Under the pieces are notes generated by a model that saw only the letters and a list, made by a program, of their open reading frames with translations, made no database searches and had not been told where the DNA came from. The translations under genes were made by a program, and so were the position numbers. DNA of 35,303 nt from Streptomyces sp. ISL-36 (GTDB lineage: Bacteria > Actinomycetota > Actinomycetes > Streptomycetales > Streptomycetaceae), in the NCBI RefSeq assembly GCF_018614205.1, contig NZ_JAGGOS010000075.1, positions 1 to 35,303 of the forward strand, written 5' to 3'. Position 1 is the first letter of the stretch, and each line of letters begins with the position of its first letter. Of this stretch, positions 7,829-14,998 are shown piece by piece.

Positions 7829-7866
7829 CGGTCTCCCCTCCCCGGATCCGGCGGGCTCCCGCTCCC

Positions 7867-7883
7867 ATACCGCGCGGTATGAT
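7867..7883 (+). promoter_or_regulatory. Perfect palindrome overlapping the -10 of the SGNH gene
   Basis: ATACCGCGCGGTAT (7867-7880) is a perfect 14-nt palindrome. Its end overlaps TATGAT (7878-7883), an excellent -10, 10 nt before ATG 7894. A repressor dimer bound here would block the promoter. It lies between divergent genes, so it may act on both. The binding protein is unknown; the shape suits a TetR-type dimer. Confidence 0.6.
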
Positions 7884-7893
7884 CGCTTCCGCC

Positions 7894-8673
7894 ATGGAGA
7901 TGAATGCCACCTACACCAGTCTTGTCGCCGTGGGCGACAGCTTCACCGAGGGTATGTCGGACCGGCTGCCCGACGGGACGTACCGAGGGTGGGCGGACCG
8001 CCTCGCGGCCCGGCTGGCCGCCCGTACGCCCGATTTCCGGTACGCGAACCTCGCGGTACGGGGGAAGCTCATCGGTCAGATCGTCGCCGAGCAGGTGGAC
8101 ATGGCCGCCGCCATGAAGGCGGACGTGGTGACCCTCGTGGGCGGGCTGAACGACACCCTGCGCCCGAAGTGCGACATGGGGCGGGTCCGCGGTCTGCTCA
8201 CGGAGGCGGTCGAGAGGCTGGCACCGTCGTGCGGACAGCTGGTCCTGATGCGCAGCCCGGGCCGGAACGGTCCCGTCATGGAACGCTTCCGCCCCCGCAT
8301 GGAGGAGCTCTTCGGGTACGTCGACGAGCTCGCCGCCCGGCACGGCGCCCTGGTGGTCGACCTGTACGGGGCACCGGCGCTCGGCGACCAGCGGATGTGG
8401 GACGTCGACCGGCTCCATCTGACCGACGAGGGACATCGGCGGGTGGCCGAGGCCGTGTGGCAGGCGCTGGGCCTGGACCCGGAGGACGACTGGCGGGCAC
8501 CGCTGCCGCCGGCCGTGCCCCCGCGCTGGGTGACCCGGCGGGTCGGCGACGCGCGCTTCGCCAGGGAGCACCTGGGTCCGTGGATAGGGCGCCGCCTGAC
8601 CGGCCGCTCCTCCGGCGACGGCCGCCCGGCCAAGCGCCCGGACCTGCTGCCCTTCGAGCCGCCCACGGCGTAG
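7894..8673 (+). CDS. SGNH/GDSL hydrolase family protein
   Basis: The 259-residue product has the SGNH blocks in order: block I VAVGDSFTEG (nucleophile Ser, about residues 11-20), the block II Gly region around YANLAVRGKLIG (about 50-61), block III GGLNDTL (Asn, about 84-90) and block V DRLHLTDEGHRRVAEAV (Asp and His, about 171-187). It has no signal peptide, so it is probably a cytoplasmic esterase, acyl-hydrolase or thioesterase; the substrate is unknown. The start is ATG 7894 or the in-frame ATG 7900. The promoter TATGAT at 7878-7883 implies a leader of only 3-4 nt. The TAG stop sits inside the first copy of a roughly 55-bp duplication. Confidence 0.88.
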   Translation: MEMNATYTSLVAVGDSFTEGMSDRLPDGTYRGWADRLAARLAARTPDFRYANLAVRGKLIGQIVAEQVDMAAAMKADVVTLVGGLNDTLRPKCDMGRVRGLLTEAVERLAPSCGQLVLMRSPGRNGPVMERFRPRMEELFGYVDELAARHGALVVDLYGAPALGDQRMWDVDRLHLTDEGHRRVAEAVWQALGLDPEDDWRAPLPPAVPPRWVTRRVGDARFAREHLGPWIGRRLTGRSSGDGRPAKRPDLLPFEPPTA

Positions 8674-8781
8674 CGCCCGGCCCGCGGCGGCCCATCCGGG
8701 CGCCGGGACGTCGGCGTGACGAGCCGGCGTAGCGGCCGGCCCGCGGCCCGTACGGGCGCCAGGGCGGCGGCGTGACGGGCG
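8668..8781. repeat. About 55-bp imperfect tandem duplication containing the SGNH stop
   Basis: Copy A (about 8668-8723) begins GGCGTAGCGCCCGGCCCGCG; copy B (about 8727-8781) begins GGCGTAGCGGCCGGCCCGCG. Both go on through CGGGCGCC and GGCGTGACG. The stop TAG (8671-8673) is duplicated at 8730-8732. Identity is roughly 80-85% by eye. No gene lies between 8674 and 8848. Confidence 0.85.
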
Positions 8782-8834
8782 TCTCGTAGCAAGAGACAAA
8801 CCCGGCCGTGGCGCTGGCCTGCAGAAACCGCCAG

Positions 8835-8840
8835 TAGAAT
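8835..8840 (+). promoter_or_regulatory. purB -10 element, leaderless start
   Basis: TAGAAT is a near-ideal -10 and lies 8 nt before the purB GTG (8849), with no ribosome-binding site between. A leaderless mRNA starting at or next to the GTG is the simplest reading. The -35 is weak. Confidence 0.7.
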
Positions 8841-8848
8841 CTGGTCAC

Positions 8849-10291
8849 GTGACTGCTGTGACTGCGAAGCCCCGCATCCCCAATGTCCTGGCCGGCCGCT
8901 ACGCCTCCGCGGAGCTCGCCGTCCTCTGGTCCCCCGAGCAGAAGGTGAAGCTGGAGCGCCAGCTGTGGCTCGCCGTGCTGCGTGCCCAGAAGGACCTCGG
9001 GATCGAGGTTCCGGACGCGGCCCTCGCCGACTACGAGCGCGTGCTCGACCAGGTCGACCTCGCCTCCATCGCCGAGCGCGAGAAGGTCACCCGGCACGAC
9101 GTCAAGGCCCGTATCGAGGAGTTCAACGACCTCGCCGGGCACGAGCACGTCCACAAGGGCATGACCTCGCGCGACCTCACCGAGAACGTCGAGCAGCTGC
9201 AGATCCGGCTCTCGCTGGAGCTGATGCGCGACCGCGCCGTCGCCGTGCTCGCCCGCCTCGGCAAGCTCTCCGGCGAGTACGCCGAGCTCGTCATGGCCGG
9301 CCGCTCCCACAATGTCGCCGCCCAGGCCACGACGCTCGGCAAGCGTTTCGCCACGGCCGCCGACGAGCTGCTGGTCGCCTACGGCCGCCTGGAGGAACTG
9401 CTCGCGCGCTACCCGCTGCGCGGCATCAAGGGCCCGGTCGGCACCGCGCAGGACATGCTCGACCTGCTCGGCGGCGACGCGGCCAAGCTGGCGGAGCTGG
9501 AGCAGCGCATCGCCGGTCACCTCGGCTTCGCGCAGGCCTTCACCTCCGTGGGCCAGGTCTACCCCCGCTCGCTCGACTACGACGTCGTCACCGCGCTCGT
9601 CCAGCTGGCCGCCGCTCCGTCGTCGGTCGCCAAGACGATCCGGCTGATGGCCGGCCACGAGCTGGTCACGGAGGGCTTCAAGCCCGGCCAGGTCGGCTCC
9701 TCCGCCATGCCGCACAAGATGAACACCCGCTCGTGCGAGCGCGTCAACGGCCTCATGGTCATCCTGCGCGGTTACGCCTCGATGACGGGCGAGCTGGCCG
9801 GTGACCAGTGGAACGAGGGCGACGTCTCCTGCTCGGTGGTCCGCCGCGTCGCGCTGCCGGACGCGTTCTTCGCTCTCGACGGTCTTCTGGAGACCTTCCT
9901 GACCGTGCTCGACGAGTTCGGCGCCTTCCCGGCCGTCGTCGCCCGCGAGCTCGACCGCTACCTCCCCTTCCTGGCCACCACCAAGGTCCTGATGGGTGCC
10001 GTCCGCGCCGGGGTGGGCCGCGAGCTCGCCCACGAGGCGATCAAGGAGAACGCCGTCGCCTCCGCCCTCGCCATGCGGGAGCAGGGAGCCGAGCGCAACG
10101 AGCTCCTCGACAAGCTGGCCGCCGACGAGCGGATCCCGCTGGACCGGGCGCAGCTCGACGCGCTGATGGCGGACAAGCTGTCGTTCACCGGTGCCGCCGC
10201 CGACCAGGTCGCCGCCGTGGTCTCCCGTGTCGAGGAGATCGCCAAGCAGCACCCCGAGGCCGCCGCGTACACCCCGGGGTCGATCCTCTGA
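8849..10291 (+). CDS. purB: Adenylosuccinate lyase
   Basis: PurB cleaves fumarate from SAICAR in IMP synthesis and from adenylosuccinate in AMP synthesis; it works as a cytoplasmic homotetramer. The 480-residue protein has the fumarase/aspartase superfamily signature SSAMPHKMNTRSCER at about 285-299 (flexible catalytic loop), a TSRDLTEN substrate motif at about 107-114 and the GRSHNVAAQATTLGKR block with its catalytic His around 150-165. The GTG start at 8849 is 8 nt after a strong -10, so it is probably leaderless; the first codons also spell GTG ACT GCT GTG, giving an alternative start 3 codons on. Its TGA overlaps the putative CTG start of the glycosylase gene (CTGA). Confidence 0.96.
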   Translation: MTAVTAKPRIPNVLAGRYASAELAVLWSPEQKVKLERQLWLAVLRAQKDLGIEVPDAALADYERVLDQVDLASIAEREKVTRHDVKARIEEFNDLAGHEHVHKGMTSRDLTENVEQLQIRLSLELMRDRAVAVLARLGKLSGEYAELVMAGRSHNVAAQATTLGKRFATAADELLVAYGRLEELLARYPLRGIKGPVGTAQDMLDLLGGDAAKLAELEQRIAGHLGFAQAFTSVGQVYPRSLDYDVVTALVQLAAAPSSVAKTIRLMAGHELVTEGFKPGQVGSSAMPHKMNTRSCERVNGLMVILRGYASMTGELAGDQWNEGDVSCSVVRRVALPDAFFALDGLLETFLTVLDEFGAFPAVVARELDRYLPFLATTKVLMGAVRAGVGRELAHEAIKENAVASALAMREQGAERNELLDKLAADERIPLDRAQLDALMADKLSFTGAAADQVAAVVSRVEEIAKQHPEAAAYTPGSIL

Positions 10292-10890
10292 CCGGGTTCT
10301 CGCCCGAGGAGCTTCGGGCCGCTCGCGACCGCCTCGTCCCCGACGTGGTCGCGAGCGGCCTTTCCGTGCTCTTCTGCGGCATCAACCCGGGGCTGATGTC
10401 GGCGGCCACCGGCCACCACTTCGCGCGCCCCGGCAACCGGTTCTGGCCGGTGCTGGAGCTGTCCGGCTTCACCCCGCGGCTGCTGAAGCCGTCGGAGCAG
10501 GAGGAACTGCTCTCGTACGGTCTGGGCATCACGAACGTCGTGGCGCGGGCGACCGCGCGGGCCGACGAGGTGAGCGACGAGGAGTTCCGCGAGGGCGGCA
10601 GGCTGCTGAGCGAGCGGGTGGAGCGCTTGCGGCCGCGGTGGCTGGCGGTCGTCGGCATCACCGCGTACCGCACGGCGTTCGGCGAGCGCCGTGCCGTCGT
10701 CGGCCCGCAGGAGCGGACCGTCGGGGAGACCCGGATCTGGGTGCTGCCCAACCCGAGCGGGCTCAACGCGCACTGGACGGCGCGGTCGATGGCGGAGGAG
10801 TTCGCCAGACTGCGGGAGGCCGCGGGGGTCGAGGACCGGCGGCGCGGCGGCGGACCGGGCGAAGCGCTCAGGGCGGGTCGACCGTCGTGA
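10288..10890 (+). CDS. mug: G/U(T) mismatch-specific DNA glycosylase
   Basis: The about 200-residue product matches the Mug/TDG branch of uracil-DNA glycosylases: GINPGLMSAATGHHFARPGNRFWPVL (about 30-55, with the catalytic-site Asn of GINPG) and LPNPSGLNAHWT (about 153-164, the intercalating/His-like motif). It removes uracil or thymine opposite G and other adducts. Similarity extends upstream to a TxEELRAARDRxVPDVV motif, but no ATG or GTG precedes it in frame; the nearest GTG (10345) would delete it. The best reading is a CTG start at 10288 that shares CTGA with the purB stop. The start is therefore uncertain; the frame and family are not. The 3' end overlaps the convergent gene by 23 nt. 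Confidence 0.86.
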   Translation: MTGFSPEELRAARDRLVPDVVASGLSVLFCGINPGLMSAATGHHFARPGNRFWPVLELSGFTPRLLKPSEQEELLSYGLGITNVVARATARADEVSDEEFREGGRLLSERVERLRPRWLAVVGITAYRTAFGERRAVVGPQERTVGETRIWVLPNPSGLNAHWTARSMAEEFARLREAAGVEDRRRGGGPGEALRAGRPS

Positions 10891-11305
10891 CGACGGCGAG
10901 GAGCTGGAAGGGCAGCTCCTTGTCCCAGTTCGAGACGCCGAGGGCCGTCCAGCGCCCCTCGACCCGCCACAGGTGCAGGTCGGGCGTGTGGCAGCTCAGA
11001 CCGGACCAGGGCTGCGGTATGTCCTCGCCCTCCATGCCGCGCTCCAGGAGGGGCCAGAGCCCCATGATCTGCGGCGGCCCCCAGCGCTCGGCGAGCAGGA
11101 CCGACAGCGCGTCGCGTTCCGCTTCGTACTGGTCGCCGACCTCGGAACGGCGGGTGCCGTCGTCCTCCCAGAACTCCTCGCTCGTGGCCAGCTCGGCGAT
11201 GTGGAAACCCGGGCCGCTGTCTCCCAGCTCCGTCCTTCCCGGCGCCGCCGGGAAGGCGCGGGAGCGGAGTAAGTCGATCGCCGCCAGGTGGTGTGCCGTG
11301 GTCAT
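10868..11305 (-). CDS. Conserved hypothetical protein with a TTA codon
   Basis: I do not recognise a family in this 145-residue protein (starts MTTAHHLAAIDLLRSRAF, ends QLLAVVTTVDPP). It is acidic, Trp-rich (about 8 Trp), soluble by composition, with no signal or membrane segment. Codon 12 is TTA (plus 11270-11272), the rare leucine codon read only by the bldA tRNA in Streptomyces, and the only in-frame TTA I found in the window. Upstream, CTGTCAGTG - 8 nt - TTTACT ends 6 nt before the ATG, a near match to the PafBC DNA-damage promoter. It is convergent with, and overlaps, the mug-type glycosylase. Function unknown. Confidence 0.8.
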   Translation of the reverse strand: MTTAHHLAAIDLLRSRAFPAAPGRTELGDSGPGFHIAELATSEEFWEDDGTRRSEVGDQYEAERDALSVLLAERWGPPQIMGLWPLLERGMEGEDIPQPWSGLSCHTPDLHLWRVEGRWTALGVSNWDKELPFQLLAVVTTVDPP

Positions 11306-11311
11306 GACTCC

Positions 11312-11334
11312 AGTAAAGCGCCGCCCACTGACAG
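11312..11334 (-). promoter_or_regulatory. PafBC-like promoter, near match
   Basis: Reading the minus strand, CTGTCAGTG (11334-11326), 8 nt, then TTTACT (11317-11312), 6 nt before ATG 11305. The LexA-independent damage promoter consensus in actinobacteria is tTGTCRgtg-N8-TAnnnT. The spacing and core are right; the first T and the second base of the -10 differ. Probably leaderless. Confidence 0.4.
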
Positions 11335-11467
11335 TTGGCGTTCCGTCAGACGCGCGGGCCCTCGCCCGCGTGCTCCGGGGGCCGTGCCGTCCGAGGGCGG
11401 CACTCGCCGCGCCCCCGGGCATTGAGTACCATCCGGCCAACATGTGCACGAGCTGGGAGGACACACG

Positions 11468-12625
11468 GTGGGGCGGCTGACCGGCGGGGATCCGTCGCTG
11501 CTGCGGCGGATCAATTCCGCAGTGGTACTCCATGCTCTGCGGGGCGCCGACGCGCTCACGTTCACTGACCTGACCCGGGTCACGGGGCTGTCGCGGCCGA
11601 CGGTCGAGGGCGTCGTCGAGGGGCTCGTCGTCGGTGGTCTCGTCGTCGAGGCGGCGCCCGAGGAGGGTGAGGCCAGGCGGCAGGGCCGGCCGGCCCGAAG
11701 GTTCCGCTTCCGGGCGGAGGCCGGGCATCTGCTGGGTATCGAGATCGGCCCGCACCGGGTCGCCGCGCTGCTCTCGGGCCTCGACGGGCGGATCATCGGC
11801 GCCGGCGCCCGCGAGGTCTCCGAGACGGCTCCCGAGGACGAGCGTCTGGAACGGGTCCGCACGGTGGTCGCCGACGTGCTGCGCAGGGCCGGGGTGCCGC
11901 GCGCCAACCTGCGGGCGGTCGGGGTCGGGACGCCCGGGATCGTGGAGGCGGACGGCACCGTACGGCTCGGCACCGCGCTGCCGGGCTGGACCGGTCTGGC
12001 GCTCGGGGAGCGGCTGAGGCGGTCGTTCCGGTGCCCGGTCCTGGTGGAGAACGACGCGAACGCCGCGGCCGTCGCCGAGCACTGGAAGGGCGCGGCGACC
12101 GACTCCGACGACATCGTCTTCGTCCTCGCCGGGCTGAGCCCGGGCGCGGGTTCGCTGATCGGCGGGCGTCTGCACCGGGGGTACGGCGGTGCGGCCGGGG
12201 AGATCGGGGCGCTGCATCTGCTGGGCAGAGGGGTGACCCCCGAGCATCTGCTGTCGACCACGGACGAGCCTCTCCATCCGCTGGACGAACAGGCGGTCGC
12301 CGACGTGTTCACGCTGGCCCGTGGGGGCGACGCCCGGGCCGAGGCCGCGGTGGAGCGTTTCACTCAGCGTCTGGTGCACGACGTGGCGGCCCTGGTGCTG
12401 GCGCTCGACCCGGAACTGGTGGTGATCGGCGGCTGGGCCGCCGGCCTGGACGGCGTCCTGCAGCCGCTGCGCGACGAACTGGCGCGCTTCTGCCTGCGCC
12501 CGCCTCGGGTGGTCCTGTCGATGCTGGGCGAGGCGGCGGTGGGTACGGGCGCGCTGCGGCTGGCCCTGGACCACGTGGAGGAGCAGCTCTTCGCGGTGGA
12601 CGCCACGGTGACGGCCCGCCGCTGA
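11468..12625 (+). CDS. ROK family transcriptional regulator (zinc motif lost)
   Basis: The 385-residue protein joins an N-terminal winged HTH (about 8-65; TFTDLTRVTGLSRPTVEGVVEGL) to a ROK sugar-kinase-like domain (about 80-375; phosphate loop LGIEIGPHRVAALL, GVGTPGIVEADG, VENDANAAAVAEHWKG, LDPELVVIGG). ROK regulators of the NagC/XylR type control carbohydrate genes. The family's zinc site (GEIGH plus CxCGxxGCxE) is missing here: the motif reads GEIGALHLL and no cysteines follow, so this member probably does not sense sugar like the kinases. GTG 11468 was chosen because GGAGG (11456-11460) lies 7 nt upstream; an in-frame GTG at 11444 has no such site. No sugar transport genes lie beside it. 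Confidence 0.88.
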   Translation: MGRLTGGDPSLLRRINSAVVLHALRGADALTFTDLTRVTGLSRPTVEGVVEGLVVGGLVVEAAPEEGEARRQGRPARRFRFRAEAGHLLGIEIGPHRVAALLSGLDGRIIGAGAREVSETAPEDERLERVRTVVADVLRRAGVPRANLRAVGVGTPGIVEADGTVRLGTALPGWTGLALGERLRRSFRCPVLVENDANAAAVAEHWKGAATDSDDIVFVLAGLSPGAGSLIGGRLHRGYGGAAGEIGALHLLGRGVTPEHLLSTTDEPLHPLDEQAVADVFTLARGGDARAEAAVERFTQRLVHDVAALVLALDPELVVIGGWAAGLDGVLQPLRDELARFCLRPPRVVLSMLGEAAVGTGALRLALDHVEEQLFAVDATVTARR

Positions 12626-12760
12626 CCGGCGGGGCGACGCGACGGCACGATGCCGGCCCACCGGCGGGGCGACGCGACGGCACGGCGGCCTGCGCGCCGC
12701 GCGAAGGGTTCGGCGGCCTGCGCGCCGTGCGAAGGTTTCGGGGGCCGCGCGAGGTTTCAG
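12625..12760. repeat. Tandem repeats after the ROK gene
   Basis: A 24-nt sequence beginning ACCGGCGGGGCGACGCGACG occurs exactly at 12625 (its first base is the last base of the stop) and at 12660. A second unit of about 28 nt, beginning GGCGGCCTGCGCGCCG and ending in GAAGG(G)TTC, follows at 12684 and 12712, with a shortened third copy from 12740. No gene is credible from 12626 to 12917. Confidence 0.85.
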
Positions 12761-12917
12761 GGCCGTACCCGGGCCGCCCGCTGTCGGCCCGCGGGCGGCC
12801 GGCCGCCTCACGGGCGGGGTCTTCCTCGGCGCAACGGTGGTCCATGGCGCGTGTTCGACGCCGTCCACGAGGCGCGCCCCGGACCGGCAGAGCGCCCGTC
12901 GGGGGACGTCGACGACG

Positions 12918-12965
12918 CGAGCCCGTGAGGGAGGGCCGTCGGTGCGGCTCTCCCTCACGGGCTCG
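12918..12965. terminator. Long hairpin, terminator of the GntR gene
   Basis: CGAGCCCGTGAGGGAG (12918-12933) pairs perfectly with CTCCCTCACGGGCTCG (12950-12965), and the stem extends inward by GGCCG/CGGCT (one G-U) to about 21 bp with a 6-nt loop (TCGGTG). It lies 25 nt past the end of the minus-strand GntR gene. It is 290 nt from the ROK stop, which it could also serve. Confidence 0.88.
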
Positions 12966-12989
12966 GGTCTTCGGAAGGGGGCGGGCCCG

Positions 12990-13730
12990 TCAAGAGGCCA
13001 TCACGAGGTCGCCGGAGTCGCCGAAGGTCAGCCGGCAGGTGTCGGCGCGGTACGTGGCCACGGAGACCGCTGCCGTGCGGCCCTCGGAGAGGTAGCGGGT
13101 GGTCACGACGAGGACCGGGGCGCCCGGCAGACGGTCCAGTTCCTTGGCGTCGTCGGCGCGGGCGGAGCCGAGTTCGACGGCTCGGTCCTGGCCGTCCAGG
13201 GCGAGGCGCTGGAGTTCGCGCAGCACGCTGCGCGCGCGGGCCGGTCCGGTCGGGGTGTCGATCGCGGACAGCTCGGGGACCGAGCCGGACGGCACGTACA
13301 GGAGTTCGGCCGCGACCGGCTGCCCCTGCGTGACGCGCAGTCGGCGCACCGCGTGGACCTGCTCGTCGGGCTCGATGTCGAGGAGCCGCGCCACGGCGGG
13401 GGGCGCCACGGCGGAGGAGGCGTCCATGGACTGCCAGGTCTCCTCGGCGACGCCGGGCCAGGTGTGCTGGGTGGTGGAGACGTCCACGCCCACGCGGGGC
13501 GGGGCGACGGTCGTACCGACGCCGCGGCGGCGCTGCAGGCGGCCTTCCAGCTCCAGCTGCTCAAGGGCCTGACGGAGCGTCGCCCGGGCGACGCCGAAGC
13601 GCGCGGCGAGTTCCCGCTCGTTGGGGAGGATCTCGCCGACCGCGAAGTCGGAGTCGAGCGCCTCGCCGATCACGGTCTTGAGGTGCCAGTACTTCGGCTC
13701 CGGCGCCGATTCCAGCTGCGTGGTCCCCAC
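12990..13730 (-). CDS. GntR/HutC-type transcriptional regulator
   Basis: The 246-residue protein has an N-terminal GntR winged HTH (about 10-75: YWHLKTVIGEAL, ILPNERELAARFGVARATLRQALEQLELEGRL, RRGVGTTVA) and a C-terminal UTRA effector domain (about 90-240; AVRRLRVTQGQPVAAELLYVPS, VLVVTTRYLSEGRTAAVSVATYRAD). It belongs with the HutC/DasR subfamily, whose ligands are often sugar phosphates or metabolites, but it is not DasR itself. GTG 13730 is used because GGAGG lies 6 nt upstream on its strand; an in-frame TTG at 13745 would overlap that site. The promoter and an inverted repeat TTGGTC-AA-GACCAA lie 80-110 nt upstream, pointing to autoregulation. A 21-bp terminator follows. Confidence 0.9.
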   Translation of the reverse strand: MGTTQLESAPEPKYWHLKTVIGEALDSDFAVGEILPNERELAARFGVARATLRQALEQLELEGRLQRRRGVGTTVAPPRVGVDVSTTQHTWPGVAEETWQSMDASSAVAPPAVARLLDIEPDEQVHAVRRLRVTQGQPVAAELLYVPSGSVPELSAIDTPTGPARARSVLRELQRLALDGQDRAVELGSARADDAKELDRLPGAPVLVVTTRYLSEGRTAAVSVATYRADTCRLTFGDSGDLVMAS

Positions 13731-13807
13731 CCTGATCCTCCGCAATCGCCGTGCCCCGGCGGTTTTCCGCGCCCTTGTTTATTAAAGGTTCCTGCACTAA
13801 CTCTGCG

Positions 13808-13842
13808 ACCATAAGACGGCGCACCCCCTTGGTCAAGACCAA
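13808..13842 (-). promoter_or_regulatory. GntR gene promoter with overlapping operator
   Basis: On the minus strand TTGACC (13836-13831), 17 nt, TATGGT (13813-13808) makes a good sigma-70-type promoter. The inverted repeat TTGGTCTTGACCAA (13842-13829) covers the -35. Its arms (TTGGTC/GACCAA) resemble the TGGTCTAGACCA operators of DasR/HutC regulators, so the encoded GntR protein is the likely binder. The leader to the GTG is about 70 nt. The adjacent stretch at 13780-13800 is AT-rich. Confidence 0.72.
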
Positions 13843-13927
13843 TGCTCCTCCGGGTGCCCCTGAATGCGGGCTTCTGATGTGGATCGTTCACAGGACGTTC
13901 GCGCTGCGGTGAGCCCCGCGCAGCACA

Positions 13928-13958
13928 GTGCCCCGCCTCCGGACCGGAGACGGGGCAC
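13928..13958. terminator. Terminator of the ECF41 sigma gene
   Basis: GTGCCCCG-C-CTCC / GGAG-A-CGGGGCAC with a 5-nt loop (GGACC): a 13-position stem with one C/A mismatch. It lies 19 nt beyond the minus-strand sigma gene. The remaining spacer between the two minus-strand regulator genes holds no gene. Confidence 0.82.
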
Positions 13959-13976
13959 CGCGTGGCAGGGGTCGCC

Positions 13977-14861
13977 TCAGCCGATGTCCACCGCGTGCAG
14001 CTTGTCCGGGTTGCGCACGATGTAGACGCATTGGATGCGCCCGTCCCGCACCTCGATCTGGAAGAGGGCGTCCGGCTTGCCGTCGGCGAGCGCGAGCAGC
14101 GCGGGCGCTCCGTTGACCTCCATGAAGCGGAACTCGAAGGCGTCCTCGGCTCCCTGGGCGACGGCGGCGAGGAACCGGCCGACCTTGTCCGCGGTCTCCA
14201 TGATCCGCAGCGGCGCCTTGGCCTTGCCGCCGCTGTCGCCGACGAGGCGTGCGTCCGGGGCGAGGAGGGCCATGAGCTGTTCGAGGTCCCCGCCGGCCGC
14301 GGCGGCGAGGAAGCGCTCGGTGAGGACGCGGCGCTCGACGGGGTCCACGTCGTAGCGCGGCCTGCCCTCGTCGACATGGCGGCGGGCCCGGCCGGCGAGC
14401 TGGCGGACGGCGGCCTCGGAGCGGTCGAGCGCGGTGGCGATCTCCCCGTAGGGGAAGCCGAAGGCCTCGCGGAGGACGAAGACGGCGCGTTCCAGCGGGG
14501 AGAGGGATTCGAGGACGACGAGGACGGCGAGCGAGACGGAGTCGGCGAGCATGGCGCGCTCGGCGGTGTCGGGGGCGGCCGGCCCGAAGTCGGTGACGAC
14601 GGGTTCGGGCAGCCAGGGGCCCACGTAGGACTCGCGGCGCGACTGGACCTGGCGGAGCCGGTCCAGGGCGAGCCGGGTGGTGATCCGTACGAGGAAGGCG
14701 CGCGGTTCGCGGACGTCCTCGCGGTCCGCCGCCGACCAGCGCAGCCAGGCGTCCTGGACCACGTCCTCGGCGTCGGCGGCCCGGCCGAGCATGCGGTAGG
14801 CCACGCCGGTGAGCAGGGGGCGGTGTTCTTCGAAGACGTCTGTCGCTGTTTCGGTCGCCAC
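13977..14861 (-). CDS. sigJ: ECF41-type RNA polymerase sigma factor (SigJ-like)
   Basis: The 294-residue protein has sigma region 2 (about 10-75; AYRMLGRAADAEDVVQDAWLRW), sigma region 4 (about 105-165; LSPLERAVFVLREAFGFPYGEIATALDRSEAAVRQLAGRAR) and a SnoaL-like C-terminal domain (about 175-290). The ECF41 hallmarks are visible: linker WLPEP at 83-87, DSGGK (variant of DGGGK/R) in the extension, and NPDKL at 284-288. In this group the fused domain both inhibits and assists the sigma factor, replacing an anti-sigma protein. ECF41 genes usually sit next to a carboxymuconolactone-decarboxylase, oxidoreductase or epimerase gene; none is here. The divergent alpha/beta hydrolase may take that place. 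GTG start with a weak, close GAGG. The symbol is by family similarity. Confidence 0.9.
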   Translation of the reverse strand: MATETATDVFEEHRPLLTGVAYRMLGRAADAEDVVQDAWLRWSAADREDVREPRAFLVRITTRLALDRLRQVQSRRESYVGPWLPEPVVTDFGPAAPDTAERAMLADSVSLAVLVVLESLSPLERAVFVLREAFGFPYGEIATALDRSEAAVRQLAGRARRHVDEGRPRYDVDPVERRVLTERFLAAAAGGDLEQLMALLAPDARLVGDSGGKAKAPLRIMETADKVGRFLAAVAQGAEDAFEFRFMEVNGAPALLALADGKPDALFQIEVRDGRIQCVYIVRNPDKLHAVDIG

Positions 14862-14925
14862 CGCCTCATCCCAGCCGACGGGGTGGGTACCTGTCCAGTT
14901 CGGTCCAGGCTCTTGAACTCATTGC

Positions 14926-14937
14926 TACCGGACGGTA
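14926..14937. promoter_or_regulatory. Palindromic operator candidate between sigma factor and hydrolase
   Basis: TACCG-GA-CGGTA is an inverted repeat with 5-nt arms in the 137-nt divergent spacer, of a shape common for TetR-type operators in actinomycetes. Beside it, AGAGGTGTC is repeated directly at about 14960-14980. I did not find a clear ECF41 promoter (TGTCAC...CGTC) with proper spacing. Confidence 0.4.
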
Positions 14938-14998
14938 ATTCTTGCTGACAGGGCGTCTAAGAGGTGTCTCAGAGGTGTCGACGACAGGGAGCCGGCGC

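Noticed and set aside
12626..12917. Small genes between ROK and GntR
   Set aside because: Open frames here are built from tandem repeats, lack ribosome-binding sites and show no recognisable protein features.
14862..14998. ECF41 autoregulated promoter
   Set aside because: TGTCA- and CGTC-like pieces exist on both strands, but the spacing (about 10 nt) does not fit the expected 15-16 nt.
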